NCBI RefSeq assembly: GCF_000186865.1
Contig: NW_008705561.1
Location: 1,545,703-1,609,702 of the forward strand
Source of the DNA: Aureococcus anophagefferens
Taxonomy: Eukaryota; Sar; Pelagophyceae; Pelagomonadales; Pelagomonadaceae
Reading direction: 5' to 3'
DNA length: 64,000 bases
Part shown: in pieces, positions 28,601-37,176 of the stretch
How the letters are laid out: every line of letters starts with the position of its first letter
Position numbering within the stretch: position 1 is the first letter of the stretch
Position numbers and translations under genes: made by a program
The notes under the pieces: model-generated
Told to the model about the DNA's origin: nothing
Databases searched by the model: none
Seen by the model: only the letters and a program-made list of their open reading frames with translations

Positions 28601-31292
28601 GGGCTCCTCGCCGCCGCTCTGGACCTGGTAGTAGTAGTTGGAGAACATCTGCGTCTCGACGAAGCGCGCGATGAAGTCGAGGCCCGCGTCGCCCAGCGGC
28701 TCGTACCACCACTGCTTCCGCGCGGCCGTCGACGGCGACAGGAGCCGCGACGGGTGCGGCGACGACGCGTGCGCCGCGACGACGCCGGACAGCGTGTGCC
28801 GCCGCGGGGCGCCGCCGGCCCCGGCCTCGTCGCCCTCCGGCATCTCCGGCGGCGGCGTCGCCGCGCGCGCGTCGGCCCTGGCCGTCAGGCTCGACACCTC
28901 GAGGTCCTCGGGCGACGCCGCGGGCGCCTCGCGCGGCGCGCGGCCGCGCTCGGCCTCGCGCTCGCCCCGGAGCTTGAGGGCCGTCGCGAGGAGCATCTTC
29001 AGGTGGCCGTGGACGCGGTCGACGATGGCGTCGAGCGCGCGCGCCGCGGACCGCGTCGGCCGGCCGCGCCACGCGGGCGACGGGAGCCGCGCCGCCGCCG
29101 CGGCGTCGTCGTCGTCGGCCGCGGCGCCGCCGCTCTCCTCGGAGCTCTCGCCGTCGGAGAAGGCGGACCGGTCGTCGTCGTCGCCGCCGTCGCCGAGGCC
29201 CCCGCGGATGTCGTCCGTGAGGAGCGTCGGCAGCGCCGCGTTGGAGACGTTCGCGAGCGAGCCCGCGCGCTTCGCCGGCGACGGCCGCCGCGGCCGCGCC
29301 TCGGCCGCGCCGGGCCCGTCGACGAGCAGGGGCCGCAGCGCGTCGTAGTGGGACGCGAGGTCGTGGCGCAGCTGGCTCAGCCGCGGCAGCTGGATGGCGA
29401 GGTGCGCGCCGGGGTCCGCCAGGAGCTTCGGCGGCAGCCGCACGCGGTCCTCGTCCGCGAAGACCTGGGCGGCACGCGGGTGATTCAACGCGAGCAATCC
29501 GCGCGCGCTCGGTCAAAGAAACAACATCCACGCTTCGAGAGCGCTCCGGGAGATGGTCGCTCGTCCAAAGATCAGCCGACACGAGTGGAAAACGGCCGAG
29601 AGAGGAGCTTTTGAAGTCGGGCGCCCTTTCGCGGCCCCGGCGGCGACGAGGACCATGTCCGGCCCCTGCTCGAAGTGGAGGGGCAGGGAGACGACGCCGA
29701 GGATGAGGGGCACGGGCGAGTCGAGGTACTCGTAGAGCTCGCTCGGCAGCGTGGAGATGAGCGGGCCCGCCCAGCGGAGCGGCCGGAGCAGCGACACGAG
29801 CGCGAGCGCGGACGCGGACAGCGTCTGGAGGTCCTGGGACACGAAGACGATCTGGAGCTCGACGAGGGCGCAGCCGAGCACGAGAAGCACGTTCTCGAGC
29901 GTGAGCTTGCTCAGCATGACGGGCACGGACCACTCGCGCGCGAGCGCCGTCGCCTCGTCGCCGGGCGCGGTGTCGCGGCGCCGCCTCGACGAGTGCTTGC
30001 CCCGCCCCGGCGGCCGCGTCCACTCCACGGCCGAGGGCGGGTCCGCGCGCGCGCAGCGGAAGAGGACGCGGCCGCCCGGGGGCGGGACCGGCAGCGCCGC
30101 GTAGTCGCGGAGCGTGAGGTTCGCGGCCGCGTAGCGGCGCCTGTGTGGAAATCAAATCTTCAACCCGACTTCAATGTGCGCGTAATCGACCGTTTCGACG
30201 CGAGGTTTTCTGCTGTGCTTCGAGAACTCGACGAGAGCAATCGATTCGTTCAAAAATCAGCCAAATCGACTTCGATTTGACCGAGCTAGAGAATTCTGAA
30301 GTTTGGCCCCGACGTCCCCGCTCACTGGTTGATTTCCACACAGAGCGGCGCCCGCGGTGCCGCCGGTGGTCGTCGTCGCCGCGGCCGACGGCCCGCGCCG
30401 CGCGCGACGCCGCGACCTCGGCGGCGATGGCCGCGCGCAGGACCTGGAAGTGGAGCGCGACGAAGGGGTACCGCGTGATGAGGCAGTAGCACACGTCGGC
30501 CTCGACCAAGTCGTAGCCCGCGCGGCCCTTGTCCACGGCCTCGTAGAAGCGCGTCGTGTGGGCGCAGAGGCCGTACTGGACGCGGCTCCCGTCGCGGCCG
30601 CCGCCGCTCAGCACGAAGATGACCTCCGTGACGTCGCGGTCGCCGTTGAGCGCGCCGGGCGACCGCGGCTCGCCGCGGTCCGACGCGCGCGCGGCGCCGC
30701 GCACGGCCGCGCCCACGGGCAGGCAGAAGTCGGCGATGGCCTCGGCGCCCAGGAACTCGTCCGTCGACGACAGGTGGTGCAGGACCTTGGGGCTGTAGCG
30801 CGCGCCGATGGCGACGTCCGGGTGCTCGACGAGCCGGCTCGGGAGGCCGACGACGATGAAGTGGTCGTAGAGCTTCTCGCCGCCGCCGTCGGCCGCCGCC
30901 GGCGCCGACGCGGGCGGCGCCGGCGGCGCCGCGTCCCCGGCCTCGTCGAGGGGCAGCGCGCGCGCGACGCCGTCGCCCGCGGGGCTCACCTCCGCGCCCT
31001 CGGAGCTCCGCAGCTCCGCGGCGAAGACGGGCGCCTCGAGCGGCGGGAACCGCGCCGGCGCCGGCGCCGGCGCCGGCGCCCGCGCCGCCTCGTCCCGCTC
31101 CGCCCGCTGCGCCTCGACGGGCAGCGGCGCCCGCCGCGGCGCGCGCGGCGACGACAGGTCGCCCTGCAGGACGCGGTAGGCGCGGCGCCGCGACGCCAGC
31201 GCCGCGATGCGCTCCTCGCGCCAGCGCTTCAGCTCCTCGCGGCCCTGGCGCTGCTGCGCTTCCGGCGGCACGTCGCGCGTCGTCGTCGGCAT
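25682..31292 (-). CDS. DENN-domain protein with C-terminal PH-like domain, five exons, four introner-type introns
   Basis: Exons in transcription order: 31292..30352, 30140..29648, 29464..26541 (with 50-N gap 27790-27839), 26356..26315 and 26103..25682; intron phases 2, 0, 1, 1. Exon 1 has the uDENN start (YDHFIVVGLPSRLVEHPD). Exon 2 has the core cDENN (LENVLLVLGCALVEL..., LPSELYEYLDSPVPL). Exon 3 is a long charged, low-complexity region with a Cys-rich stretch (WCNGRCGGAMDTPYC). Exons 4-5 make a PLC-like PH domain (SYDDVEFRAKLRSG|ILATKH, then LVTEAGGSVDLEF). DENN proteins are usually Rab GEFs; the PH domain suggests membrane docking. The gap changes apparent frame, so its real size is not 50. 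All four introns have transposon features, two of them clear and two degenerate (separate entries). Confidence 0.8.
26104..26306 (-). mobile_element. Introner element, DENN intron 4 (26104..26314)
   Basis: 203 bp with perfect 15-bp inverted ends (CTGTGTGGAAATCAA / TTGATTTCCACACAG). It is flanked by an exact 8-bp duplication, CAGGATGC, at 26096-26103 and 26307-26314. Read on the coding (minus) strand the target is GCATCCTG. The intron would start with GC from the upstream copy and end with the CAG of the element, giving R-S-G-I-L-A across the junction. The internal core is in sense orientation to the gene. Confidence 0.93.
26357..26532 (-). mobile_element. Degenerate introner element, DENN intron 3 (26357..26540)
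   Basis: Intron of 184 nt in the coding (minus) direction. Its target-like ends are GCTCGCGC upstream and GCTCGTAC downstream (6/8). The inverted ends are eroded (cggcgcg... against ctgcgcg...), but the internal core (gatccgtccaaacatcggccgaatcgac) matches the other elements and is antisense to the gene. Splicing with a GC donor and CAG acceptor joins QPSS to SYDDVEF in frame. Confidence 0.7.
27790..27839. other. Assembly gap (50 N)
   Basis: 50 N inside exon 3 of the DENN gene. The coding frame differs on the two sides, so the true missing length is not a simple 50 bases. Confidence 0.99.
29465..29639 (-). mobile_element. Introner element, DENN intron 2 (29465..29647)
   Basis: Intron of 183 nt. 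In the coding direction it starts GTCGCCGC and is followed by exon GTCTTCGC (6/8 target similarity); the acceptor is ...GCCGCCCAG. The element end (ctgggcggcacgcgggtgattcaac) and core (gcttcgagagcgctccgggagatggtcgctcgtccaaagatcagccg) are clearly related to the element at 2816-3007, but lie in the opposite orientation to their host gene. Splicing joins DMVL to VFADEDR, phase 0. Confidence 0.82.
30141..30343 (-). mobile_element. Introner element, DENN intron 1 (30141..30351)
   Basis: 203 bp, the same length and same perfect 15-bp inverted ends as the element at 26104. It is flanked by an exact 8-bp duplication, AGCGGCGC, at 30133-30140 and 30344-30351. On the coding strand the target is GCGCCGCT, so the donor would be GC and the acceptor the element's CAG; the spliced frame reads RHRGRRYAAANLTL. 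The core (cgattcgttcaaaaatcagcc) is antisense to the gene, the reverse of the 26104 copy. Confidence 0.93.
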
Positions 31293-31334
31293 AATTCACT
31301 CGAAGCTAGCAGCCATCGTAAACCGATTTATACA

Positions 31335-33173
31335 ATGCATGGCATGTTGAAGAACATTATGGGCAGCATGTGGGCTCCCCTGCTCACCCTCGGCGCGCTG
31401 GCCCGCGCGGCGGACACGAAGCCGCATCTGCTCTTCGTGCTCGGAGACGACGTCGGCTTCGGCGACGTCGGCTACAGCTCGCCGGATGTGATTTCGCCGA
31501 CGCTCGACCGGCTGGCGGCGGAGGGGCTCAAGCTCGGCAGGCACTATGCCTACATGTGGTGCGCGCCGTCGAGAGTGCGTGCCGGCGTCCCGCGGCCATG
31601 GCGATCTTCGAAGATGTTCGTAGGCCGCTTTGTTGACCGGCTATTATCCGTCGACGACGGGCGTCTACTCCACGTCGGGCGCGCAGAACGCGCTGCCGCT
31701 CGAGTTCGCGCTGCTGCCGGGGCTGCTCAGGGACCGCGCGGGCTACCGCACGGCCGCGGTCGGCAAGTGGCACCTCGGGTTCATGAGCGAGGCGGACCTG
31801 CCGGAGCGCCGCGGCTTCGACGGCTTCTTCGGCTTCCTCGACGGCGGCGAGGACCACTACTCGCGCGTCGGCGCGGGCGCGCCGGGCTGCGACCGGGTCT
31901 TCGATCTCTGGGACAGCCGGCGGCGCGGACCCGCGACGGACGACCCGAGCGCCTTCGGGCGCTACAGCGCGGAGCTCTACGGCGAGGCCGCGGCGGACGC
32001 GATTCGGGGCCACGACGCCGCGGAGCCGCTGTTCCTCTACGCGGCGTTCCAGGTCGCGCACTCGCCGCTCGAAGTGCCCCCGGCGAAGTATTTCGACGCC
32101 TACGCGGACGCGGCGCTCTGCGCGAACGCGTCGACCAAGGGCTTCGCGTGCGCGCGGCCGGGCGCCGACGCGCCGTACCGCGCGCCGAACCACGACTGCG
32201 GGTGCGATCGCTTGGTCGTGGCCGCGATGGTCAGTCTCCTTTGTTGACCTTCACCTTGTACTTCAATATGCTTTCTTTATCTCAGGTCACGGCGCTCGAC
32301 GCCGCCGTCGCCAACATGACGACCGCGCTGGCGTCGAAAAATATGGCGGACTTCGTGCTCGTCTACAGCGGCGACAACGGCGGACCGGAGATCGAGGGCC
32401 ACTGGAACGGCGGACTCCGGGGCGGCAAGTGGACCTGGTTCGAGGGCGGCGTGCGGCCCGCGGCGTTCGTGCACTCGCCCTTGCTGACCCGGAGGGGCTG
32501 GCACAACGGCACGCTCCACCTCGTGGACTGGCTCCCGACGTTCCTCGCGCTCGCCGGCGCGGCCCGCGACGACGACGCGTTCGACGGCGCCGACCAGTGG
32601 GCGTCGCTCGCTTTCGGGGCGGCGCCCGCGCGGGAGGCCACGCTCATCGGTCCGGGCGTGCTCGTCCAGGGAAACTACAAGCTGTACGCGGTGCCGCCCG
32701 CCGGCTTCGGCGAGTGCTCGGTGTTCAACACGGCGACCTGGGACTGCACGCTCGGGCGGCGCGGGCAGCCGCTGGCCGCGCCCGCGGACGTCAAAGCGGA
32801 CGGCAACGCGTCTCGGTGCCCGCGGCTCCAGTGCTCGGCCGGCCCCTTCGACGACCCCGCGGACGCGTGGCTCTGCTCCGCGCCCTGCTCGCTCGACAAG
32901 CCCTGCCTCTACGACGTCGTCTCCGATCCCGCCGAGGCGCGCGACGTCGCGTCTCGGTTCCCGGACGTCGTCGCGGCCATGGCCGCGGCGCTCCGAAACC
33001 ACACGATCCGGCCGCCCTACCCGATCGTCCCGGACACCAACGGGTCCCGGTGCCGGGCGTGGAACGGCACGTGGGGCGGCTTCCTCGGGCCCTGGCTGGG
33101 GCGCAGGGTAGCGATGCGACCTCAAATCGCCCCCCGACGCCCGGTGAAATCTTCTGTCCGCGGCTTTGATTAA
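31335..33173 (+). CDS. Sulfatase (arylsulfatase B/GALNS-like), secreted
   Basis: Three exons, 31335..31574, 31624..32229 and 32286..33173; introns of 49 and 56 nt, both GT-AG and phase 0. Total 577 aa. A hydrophobic leader (MWAPLLTLGALARA) precedes the metal-binding start LLFVLGDDVGFGDVGYSS. The catalytic sulfatase motif C-A-P-S-R-A-A-L-L-T-G is completed only when intron 1 is removed; its Cys would be converted to formylglycine. AVGKWHLGF and YSGDNGGPE are further family motifs. Several N-x-S/T sites and Cys pairs near the C-terminus fit an extracellular or lysosomal enzyme. Substrates are probably sulfated polysaccharides or glycans. Unlike the DENN gene, these introns show no target duplications. 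Confidence 0.92.
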   Translation: MHGMLKNIMGSMWAPLLTLGALARAADTKPHLLFVLGDDVGFGDVGYSSPDVISPTLDRLAAEGLKLGRHYAYMWCAPSRVRAGVPRPWRSSKMFVGRFVDRLLSVDDGRLLHVGRAERAAARVRAAAGAAQGPRGLPHGRGRQVAPRVHERGGPAGAPRLRRLLRLPRRRRGPLLARRRGRAGLRPGLRSLGQPAARTRDGRPERLRALQRGALRRGRGGRDSGPRRRGAAVPLRGVPGRALAARSAPGEVFRRLRGRGALRERVDQGLRVRAAGRRRAVPRAEPRLRVRSLGRGRDGQSPLLTFTLYFNMLSLSQVTALDAAVANMTTALASKNMADFVLVYSGDNGGPEIEGHWNGGLRGGKWTWFEGGVRPAAFVHSPLLTRRGWHNGTLHLVDWLPTFLALAGAARDDDAFDGADQWASLAFGAAPAREATLIGPGVLVQGNYKLYAVPPAGFGECSVFNTATWDCTLGRRGQPLAAPADVKADGNASRCPRLQCSAGPFDDPADAWLCSAPCSLDKPCLYDVVSDPAEARDVASRFPDVVAAMAAALRNHTIRPPYPIVPDTNGSRCRAWNGTWGGFLGPWLGRRVAMRPQIAPRRPVKSSVRGFD

Positions 33174-33489
33174 TTCGATGTGCCGGGATTACCTACTCTA
33201 TACGTAACGAACGGCGCGCGCGCGTGCGTGCAAAATGGACGGGAAATGCCAGTGGTCCAATTTCCTTGAAAGTCGACAAAATTGCGAGCCGAAAGACGAG
33301 AATCACCCGGCTTTGATGCTTCTTGAATACCCGGGACTGCGAAACCCAAATGTAGACGTGTTTTTTTGGGCCCCTGCCAGGTAAGAAATTTTTCGTTTCT
33401 TCAACTTGAAATTCAACAAAAATTTGATTTCCCCACATTCTTTGATTTATTGGCCCTGTGGACCGAGGGGGTTGACCGCCGGTATGCCT
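33174..33489. other. AT-richer intergenic sequence
   Basis: About 315 bp after the sulfatase stop, clearly lower in GC than the surroundings. No credible ORF. A stretch near 33422 (ttgatttccccacattc) weakly resembles the introner end TTGATTTCCACACAG, but no partner end or target duplication was found. Confidence 0.5.
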
Positions 33490-34030
33490 GGTAGTATGCG
33501 CCTACTATGCGGGTTTTATGCGGGTTTTATGCGGGTGGTATGCGGGTTTTATGCGGGTTTTATGCGGGTGGTATGCGGCTGCTATGCTGGTCGTATGCGG
33601 GTGGTATGCGGGTGGTATGCGGGTGGTATGCGGGTGGTATGCGGGTGGTATGCGGGTGGTATGCGGGTGGTATGCGGGTTTTATGCGGGTCGTATGCGGG
33701 TTGTATGCGGCTGCTATGCTGGTGGTATGCGCCTGCTATGCGGCGACCTCCGGCGGCCGTCGCCTGGGGTCGTCGACAGCGGTCGCCGGGCTGCTATGCT
33801 GGTGGTATGCGCCTGCTATGCTGGTCTTATGCGCCTGCTATGCGTCTGCTATGCGCCTACTATGCGTCTACTATGCGTCTACTATGCGTCTACTATGCGC
33901 CTGCTATGCGTCTACCATGCGCCTGCTATGCGCCTGCTATGCGGGTGGTATGCGGCTGCTATGCGTCCGCTATGCGTCCGCTATGCGTCCGCTATGCGGC
34001 TGCTATGCGGCTGCTATGCCGGTGTATGCC
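33490..34030. repeat. 11-bp minisatellite (TATGCGGGTGG-type) with variant blocks
   Basis: About 50 copies of an 11-bp unit built on tatgcgggtgg, interrupted near 33745-33795 by non-repeat sequence. The first half is mainly gggtggtatgc/gggttttatgc. The second half shifts to ctgctatgcgc, ctactatgcgt and gtccgctatgc variants. Because 11 is not a multiple of 3, all three forward frames read the same Cys/Tyr/Met-rich 11-residue pattern and remain open through the array. It lies between the sulfatase and the next gene. It is probably non-coding. Confidence 0.93.
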
Positions 34031-34306
34031 CGGCTGGTGTATGCCTGGTGGTCGGCCCCCTCTGCCTGTGGAGCCGTTCCCCGGTGAATTTCAGAGCCGG
34101 AACGCGACCCAGCCTGGGGGCGATCTCCTAATTCTCAGGCCGCCGAGCGCGCCGCGATGGGGAAGGTCTTTCGGGTGTCCACTCGAATCTACCTTCTAAT
34201 TTTTAGGCCTCTGAACGCGCCGCGATGCGTCGGTCGCTTCGCCCGGTTGCGCGAAGCGACGTCATGGCGCGGGGCGGTCGGATTGGCCTCTGCTTCGTAG
34301 TCTAGA

Positions 34307-34516
34307 CTACTTGTTCGCGATCCTCTTGACGTCGGCGTCCACCGGCACGTCGGGACCCTTGCCGTCGAAGCGGCTGAAGAGCTTCCCGTTGCCGTCGCGA
34401 CCGAAGACCATCTTGTAAAAAACGCCCGTGCCGCGGACGACCTACGCATTAACGACTGAACCGTGCGCACGCCCGTCGCCGGACACGCCGCGCGCGACCT
34501 TCGGCTTGCCGCTCAT
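34307..34516 (-). CDS. Small hypothetical protein, two exons
   Basis: Proposed exons in transcription order are 34516..34487 and 34441..34307 with a 45-nt GT-AG intron, giving 54 aa (MSGKPKVARG, then VVRGTGVFYKMVFGRDGNGK). The downstream exon has clear coding character (FSRFDGKGPDVPVDADVKR) and a stop at 34307-34309. The Met exon is inferred only from frame and splice sites, and the gene could extend further upstream. A faint likeness to the C-terminus of glutathione-peroxidase-type proteins is not enough to name it. Confidence 0.4.
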
Positions 34517-34779
34517 AAGAGCCGGCGCGGCCGCGACCGTCTCGCCGAGCGTGCAAATGGATCAGACAATGGGCATGATGTTTCAGGTGTGTCTTCTAGA
34601 GCTTTGGCGTCCGCGGTTGCAGCACGAGCGCGGCGGTGCTTGGCAAGATCGGCAGGACGACGACTGACGCACTGAACTGACAACAGCAGGAGCGCACGAC
34701 GACGGGACGAGGCGTGATGCCACGGCAGCAGTCGGGCTCGACGGCATCACAGCGGCACCGTCGCCGAATTGACGCAACG

Positions 34780-35499
34780 ATGGCGCTTAGATTGCTCGCC
34801 CTGCGCGCGCCGCGCGCGACGCTGCTCCGCGTCAACGCCCGCCGCTGCTTCGCCGACGGCGGCGAAGCGCTCCACGCGCGCGCCTTGGAGGCGCTCGACT
34901 GGGGCGCTCCCAAGGAGGCCGTGCTCCACCTCTTCGAGCAGGCCGCCGCCGAGGACCACGCCGAGGCCAAGTTCTTCCTGGGCCTGGGCAAGGCGGGCCT
35001 CCTGGACCACGAGGAGGAGCGCGAGGAGCAGCACATCGACCTGCCGGGCGCCGTCGCGCACTACCGGGCCGCCGCGGCCGGCGGGTGCGCGCCGGCGATG
35101 TTCAACCTCGCGCTGGCGTTGAAGGACGGCGCGGGCGTCGACGCGGACGTCGCCGAGGCGAAGCACTGGTACGAGCGCGCCGCGGCCGAGGGCGACCCGC
35201 GCGGCGCCTTCTCGCTGGGCCTCTTCGCGGACCCGCTCCACCCCGAGGCGACGCTCGGCGACGCCAAGGACGGCGACGCGGCCGTCGCCTGGTACCGCGA
35301 GGCCTTCGACGCCGGCCACCACAAGGCCGGCGTCAACCTCGGCATCCTCCACTGGCACCCGGAGTCCGTCGCGCTCGCGAAGATGCCCGAGGCCGAGCGG
35401 CGGAGGATCGCCGTGGAGCTGTGGACCAAGGCCGCGGAGGCCGACGTCCCCGAGGCGCGGGACTGCCTGCGCCAGGCCCAGGACGTGTGGAAGGCCTAA
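34780..35499 (+). CDS. SEL1-repeat (TPR-like) protein, probably mitochondrial
   Basis: 239 aa from ATG 34780. The Arg/Leu/Ala N-terminus (MALRLLALRAPRATLLRVNARRC) looks like a mitochondrial presequence. The rest is SEL1-like repeats with the A-x-x-x-Y/W-x-x-A-A pattern (AVAHYRAAAAGGCAPAMFNL; AKHWYERAAAEGDPRGAFSL; AVAWYREAFDAGHHKAGVNL). Such repeats are protein-protein scaffolds. It ends 14 bp before the stop of the convergent glycosyltransferase-like gene. Confidence 0.8.
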   Translation: MALRLLALRAPRATLLRVNARRCFADGGEALHARALEALDWGAPKEAVLHLFEQAAAEDHAEAKFFLGLGKAGLLDHEEEREEQHIDLPGAVAHYRAAAAGGCAPAMFNLALALKDGAGVDADVAEAKHWYERAAAEGDPRGAFSLGLFADPLHPEATLGDAKDGDAAVAWYREAFDAGHHKAGVNLGILHWHPESVALAKMPEAERRRIAVELWTKAAEADVPEARDCLRQAQDVWKA

Positions 35500-35513
35500 T
35501 CGCCATCGCCATC

Positions 35514-36986
35514 TTAGTCCGCGACGCCGACGCGGTCGAGGCCGAAGTAGCGCACGAAGTCGCCGTTGGAGCCGAGGCGCGCGTAGGGCGGCTCGACGCG
35601 CTCGCTGTCGGGCACGGCGAAGGACCAGCGGCGCCCGAAGTCGTCGACGAGGGAAAAGGCGCGCGTCCGGTCGCCGGCCACGGTGCGGTGGCCGAAGTCG
35701 CCGAGCAGGTCCGCGGTGCCGTCGTCGCAGACGTCGAGCGCCGGGCACCGCCGCTTCACCTCGGCGCAGGTCGTGAGGAGCGGGTCCTCGTGTTCCTCGG
35801 GCCGCAGCGCCGGCGCCGTCCGGTTCGGGTAGCCGCGCGCCGCGGCGTAGTCGAGCCGGAATATTTCGTCGTCGTAGGGCCGCTTCGCGGTCGGCGCGCC
35901 GGCGGCGTCGCGCGGCGCCCGGAGGCAGTCCCGGGACGCCGCGACCTGGAGCAGGGCGTGCCAGAGCGCGAGCTGGTCCTTGAAGCCGCAGCGGTTCCCG
36001 AGCCAGCGGCCGAGGATCTCGAAGCTCAGCTCCTCGCGCGCGTCGACGTAGAACCGCATGGACTTGGTCTGCCAGAAGCCGCCGCCCGCGCTCCGGGACC
36101 ACCACGCGGGCCGCGGCTGTCGGAACGACGGCTCCGGCGCCCCCCGCTTCCGCGCGTCGAACCACTTCGCCCAGGCGGCGTCGGACCAGCGGAGCCGCCG
36201 CCGGCCGCCGGGCACCGGCGAGAAGACGGCGAGCGGCGCCGCGCGCCGCGCGGCGGCGACGATCGCGGGCCGCGGCGCCATGGCGTCCATGTCCACGTAG
36301 GCGACGCCCGTCACGCCCGGCCGGTCCAGCAGCGCGTAGGCCGCGACGACCTTGACGAGGTGGTTCGAGTTCGCGCGCGTCGCGTCGCCGACGTAGAGCG
36401 AGTCCGACGCCTTGACGCGGACCGTCCCGAGCGACGCCGGGCGCCGCGCGCAGGCGGCCCCGACCGTGGTCGCGAGGGCGTCGTCGAGGTCGCCGAGCCA
36501 GAGCGACCAGTCGAGCCGCGCGGCGGAGAAATACGCGACCTTGTTCACGAACGCCGCCCACTCCCGGAAGAGGTAGGCCAGGGAGCTCGCGGCGACGAGG
36601 CCGACGACGCCGGCCTGCCGCGGCGGGCCCGAGACGCCGTAGGCGCAGAGCGACGGCATCGCGAGGCTCGCCGGGTCGTCGCGGACGCCGCGGAACGTGC
36701 GCCACCCCTGGCGCGTGCCCTCGACGACGACGAGCGTCCGCGGCAGTTTGCCCTCGAAGCCCGTCGCCGCGACCTCGACGCGGCACGCGACGTCGACGGG
36801 GCCGACCTTCGCCAGGGAGTTTTTGCAGAACGGGCGGCGGTGGTGGGGGCACCGCGTCTCTTTCGCTTGTTGTGATTTCGCGATGCGCCAGCGATGGGTA
36901 TAATTGGCGAGGGCCTCGTCCGTGACTTGGGCCGCCGCCGCCGCCACAGCGACGAAGGCGACGAGGCGTCGGGCGTCGCGAGCCAT
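35514..36986 (-). CDS. Putative secretory-pathway glycosyltransferase-like protein
   Basis: 490 aa from ATG 36986, chosen because it begins a good signal peptide (MARDARRLVAFVAVAAAAAQ); the frame continues 44 residues upstream. Core features: KVVAAYALLDRPGVTGVAYVD followed by DMDAM, a D-x-D nucleotide-sugar/metal motif at the end of a beta strand. Also W-W-S-R-S-A-G-G-G-F-W-Q-T and FKDQLALWHALLQ, which resemble GT-A enzymes that act on a sugar-nucleotide and an acceptor. Several Cys and an N-glycosylation site suggest a luminal location. The exact family is uncertain. Confidence 0.55.
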   Translation of the reverse strand: MARDARRLVAFVAVAAAAAQVTDEALANYTHRWRIAKSQQAKETRCPHHRRPFCKNSLAKVGPVDVACRVEVAATGFEGKLPRTLVVVEGTRQGWRTFRGVRDDPASLAMPSLCAYGVSGPPRQAGVVGLVAASSLAYLFREWAAFVNKVAYFSAARLDWSLWLGDLDDALATTVGAACARRPASLGTVRVKASDSLYVGDATRANSNHLVKVVAAYALLDRPGVTGVAYVDMDAMAPRPAIVAAARRAAPLAVFSPVPGGRRRLRWSDAAWAKWFDARKRGAPEPSFRQPRPAWWSRSAGGGFWQTKSMRFYVDAREELSFEILGRWLGNRCGFKDQLALWHALLQVAASRDCLRAPRDAAGAPTAKRPYDDEIFRLDYAAARGYPNRTAPALRPEEHEDPLLTTCAEVKRRCPALDVCDDGTADLLGDFGHRTVAGDRTRAFSLVDDFGRRWSFAVPDSERVEPPYARLGSNGDFVRYFGLDRVGVAD

Positions 36987-37176
36987 CGGCCTCGACGGCG
37001 CGCGGTCTACCGCCACGACTGAGCACACGAGTCGAAGTACGTCGCCAAGCGATTTGCCACTCGCAAAACCGCCGAGGACTCCGCGGCCTACGCCGCCGAC
37101 GATGTGGAGGAGTCGCATTTAGGCAAAAATCCGCCGACCCGCGAACGAAAAACTCCATTACCCGCGCGCCTCGCCG

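Noticed and set aside
31045..31085. (cgccgg)n tract in exon 1 of the DENN gene as a regulatory repeat
   Set aside because: It is in frame and encodes an Ala/Pro linker, so simple codon-repeat expansion explains it.
31575..31623. Sulfatase introns as introners
   Set aside because: Introns of 49 and 56 nt have no target duplication, inverted ends or shared core. They look like ordinary GT-AG introns.
33400..33440. Possible introner relic (ttgatttccccacatt) downstream of the sulfatase
   Set aside because: Only one end-like word, with two differences. No second inverted end, core or target duplication nearby.
33406..34199. Three overlapping forward ORFs of about 190-240 aa in the minisatellite
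   Set aside because: All three are products of an 11-bp repeat lacking stops. There is no unique N-terminal or C-terminal coding sequence and no domain.
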